Below are positions 1-6,625 of a stretch of 6,625 bases of DNA, one piece after another (position 1 is the first letter of the stretch; each line of letters opens with the position of its first letter). The DNA lies in the NCBI GenBank assembly GCA_003561595.1, contig PWWF01000106.1, forward strand, positions 1 through 6,625, in the 5' to 3' direction. The stretch comes from Paracoccaceae bacterium (lineage in GTDB: Bacteria > Pseudomonadota > Alphaproteobacteria > Rhodobacterales > Rhodobacteraceae). A program made the translations under genes and the position numbers. The notes under the pieces were generated by a model. The model was not told the origin of the DNA. It did not search any database and saw only the letters and a list, made by a program, of their open reading frames with translations.

Positions 1-44
1 CGGCTGAGGCCCGACAGCCCGCCCGCCCGCGAAGACCAGGAAAG
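1..44 (+). other. rpoB leader, non-coding
   Basis: These bases precede rpoB and show no convincing gene end or promoter. They are GC-rich, with GCCC repeated in tandem at about 17-28. In related bacteria rpoB is preceded by the ribosomal protein genes rplJ and rplL and shares their transcript, so this is probably the tail of the rplL-rpoB spacer. That is inference, because no rplL coding sequence is visible. A short inverted pair (GGCTG at 2-6, CAGCC at 15-19) is too weak to call a terminator. Confidence 0.5.
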
Positions 45-45
45 G
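38..45 (+). promoter_or_regulatory. Shine-Dalgarno region of rpoB
   Basis: The purine run AGGAAAGG lies just before rpoB. Its last part (AAGG, 42-45) is 11 bases from the ATG at 57, somewhat long but usable. A GTG at 45 is also in frame, but it overlaps the purine run and leaves only about 3 bases after AGGA, which is too tight. The spacing therefore favours the ATG at 57, in agreement with the conserved N-terminus. Confidence 0.6.
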
Positions 46-56
46 TGACGACGCGC

Positions 57-4190
<4,134 letters not shown>

Positions 4191-4192
4191 GC

Positions 4193-6625
<2,433 letters not shown>

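Noticed and set aside
1..30. GCCC tandem repeats and a 5-bp inverted pair upstream of rpoB
   Set aside because: They are too short and weak to be told apart from chance in GC-rich DNA, and the region is cut by the window edge.

Overview
This window is a piece of core chromosome carrying the genes for the two largest subunits of bacterial RNA polymerase, in the usual order rpoB then rpoC, both on the + strand. The first 44-56 bases are non-coding leader. rpoB is complete (57-4190, 1377 codons from the preferred ATG). An 88-base spacer follows, and then the first 782 codons of rpoC, which runs off the right edge. No mobile-element gene, RNA gene, CRISPR array or unfamiliar protein-coding gene is present.

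The organism is most likely an alphaproteobacterium of the Rhodobacterales (Roseobacter/Rhodobacter/Paracoccus type). This is inferred from the GC-rich coding sequence, the RpoB N-terminus ([20 protein letters not shown]), the RpoC N-terminus ([16 protein letters not shown]) and RpoB being somewhat longer than in E. coli. It rests on recalled family sequences, not on a search.

RpoB and RpoC together form the polymerase cleft and catalytic centre. RpoB contributes the rifampicin pocket, the nucleotide-contacting lysines and the E-D pair near the active site. RpoC contributes the NADFDGD loop that holds the catalytic magnesium. All of these motifs are intact. Both genes read without frameshift or internal stop, so the window looks fully functional and ordinary at the protein level.

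The one stretch that coding does not explain is the rpoB-rpoC spacer (4191-4278). It holds a near-perfect 50-base palindrome: two 18-base arms in exact inverted repeat around a TACGTA centre, each arm also self-complementary. A C-rich, almost G-free segment and then the rpoC ribosome binding site follow. The palindrome looks like an inserted REP-like dispersed repeat, and it places a very stable RNA hairpin between two genes whose products are needed in equal amounts. I found no convincing evidence of an undescribed system elsewhere.
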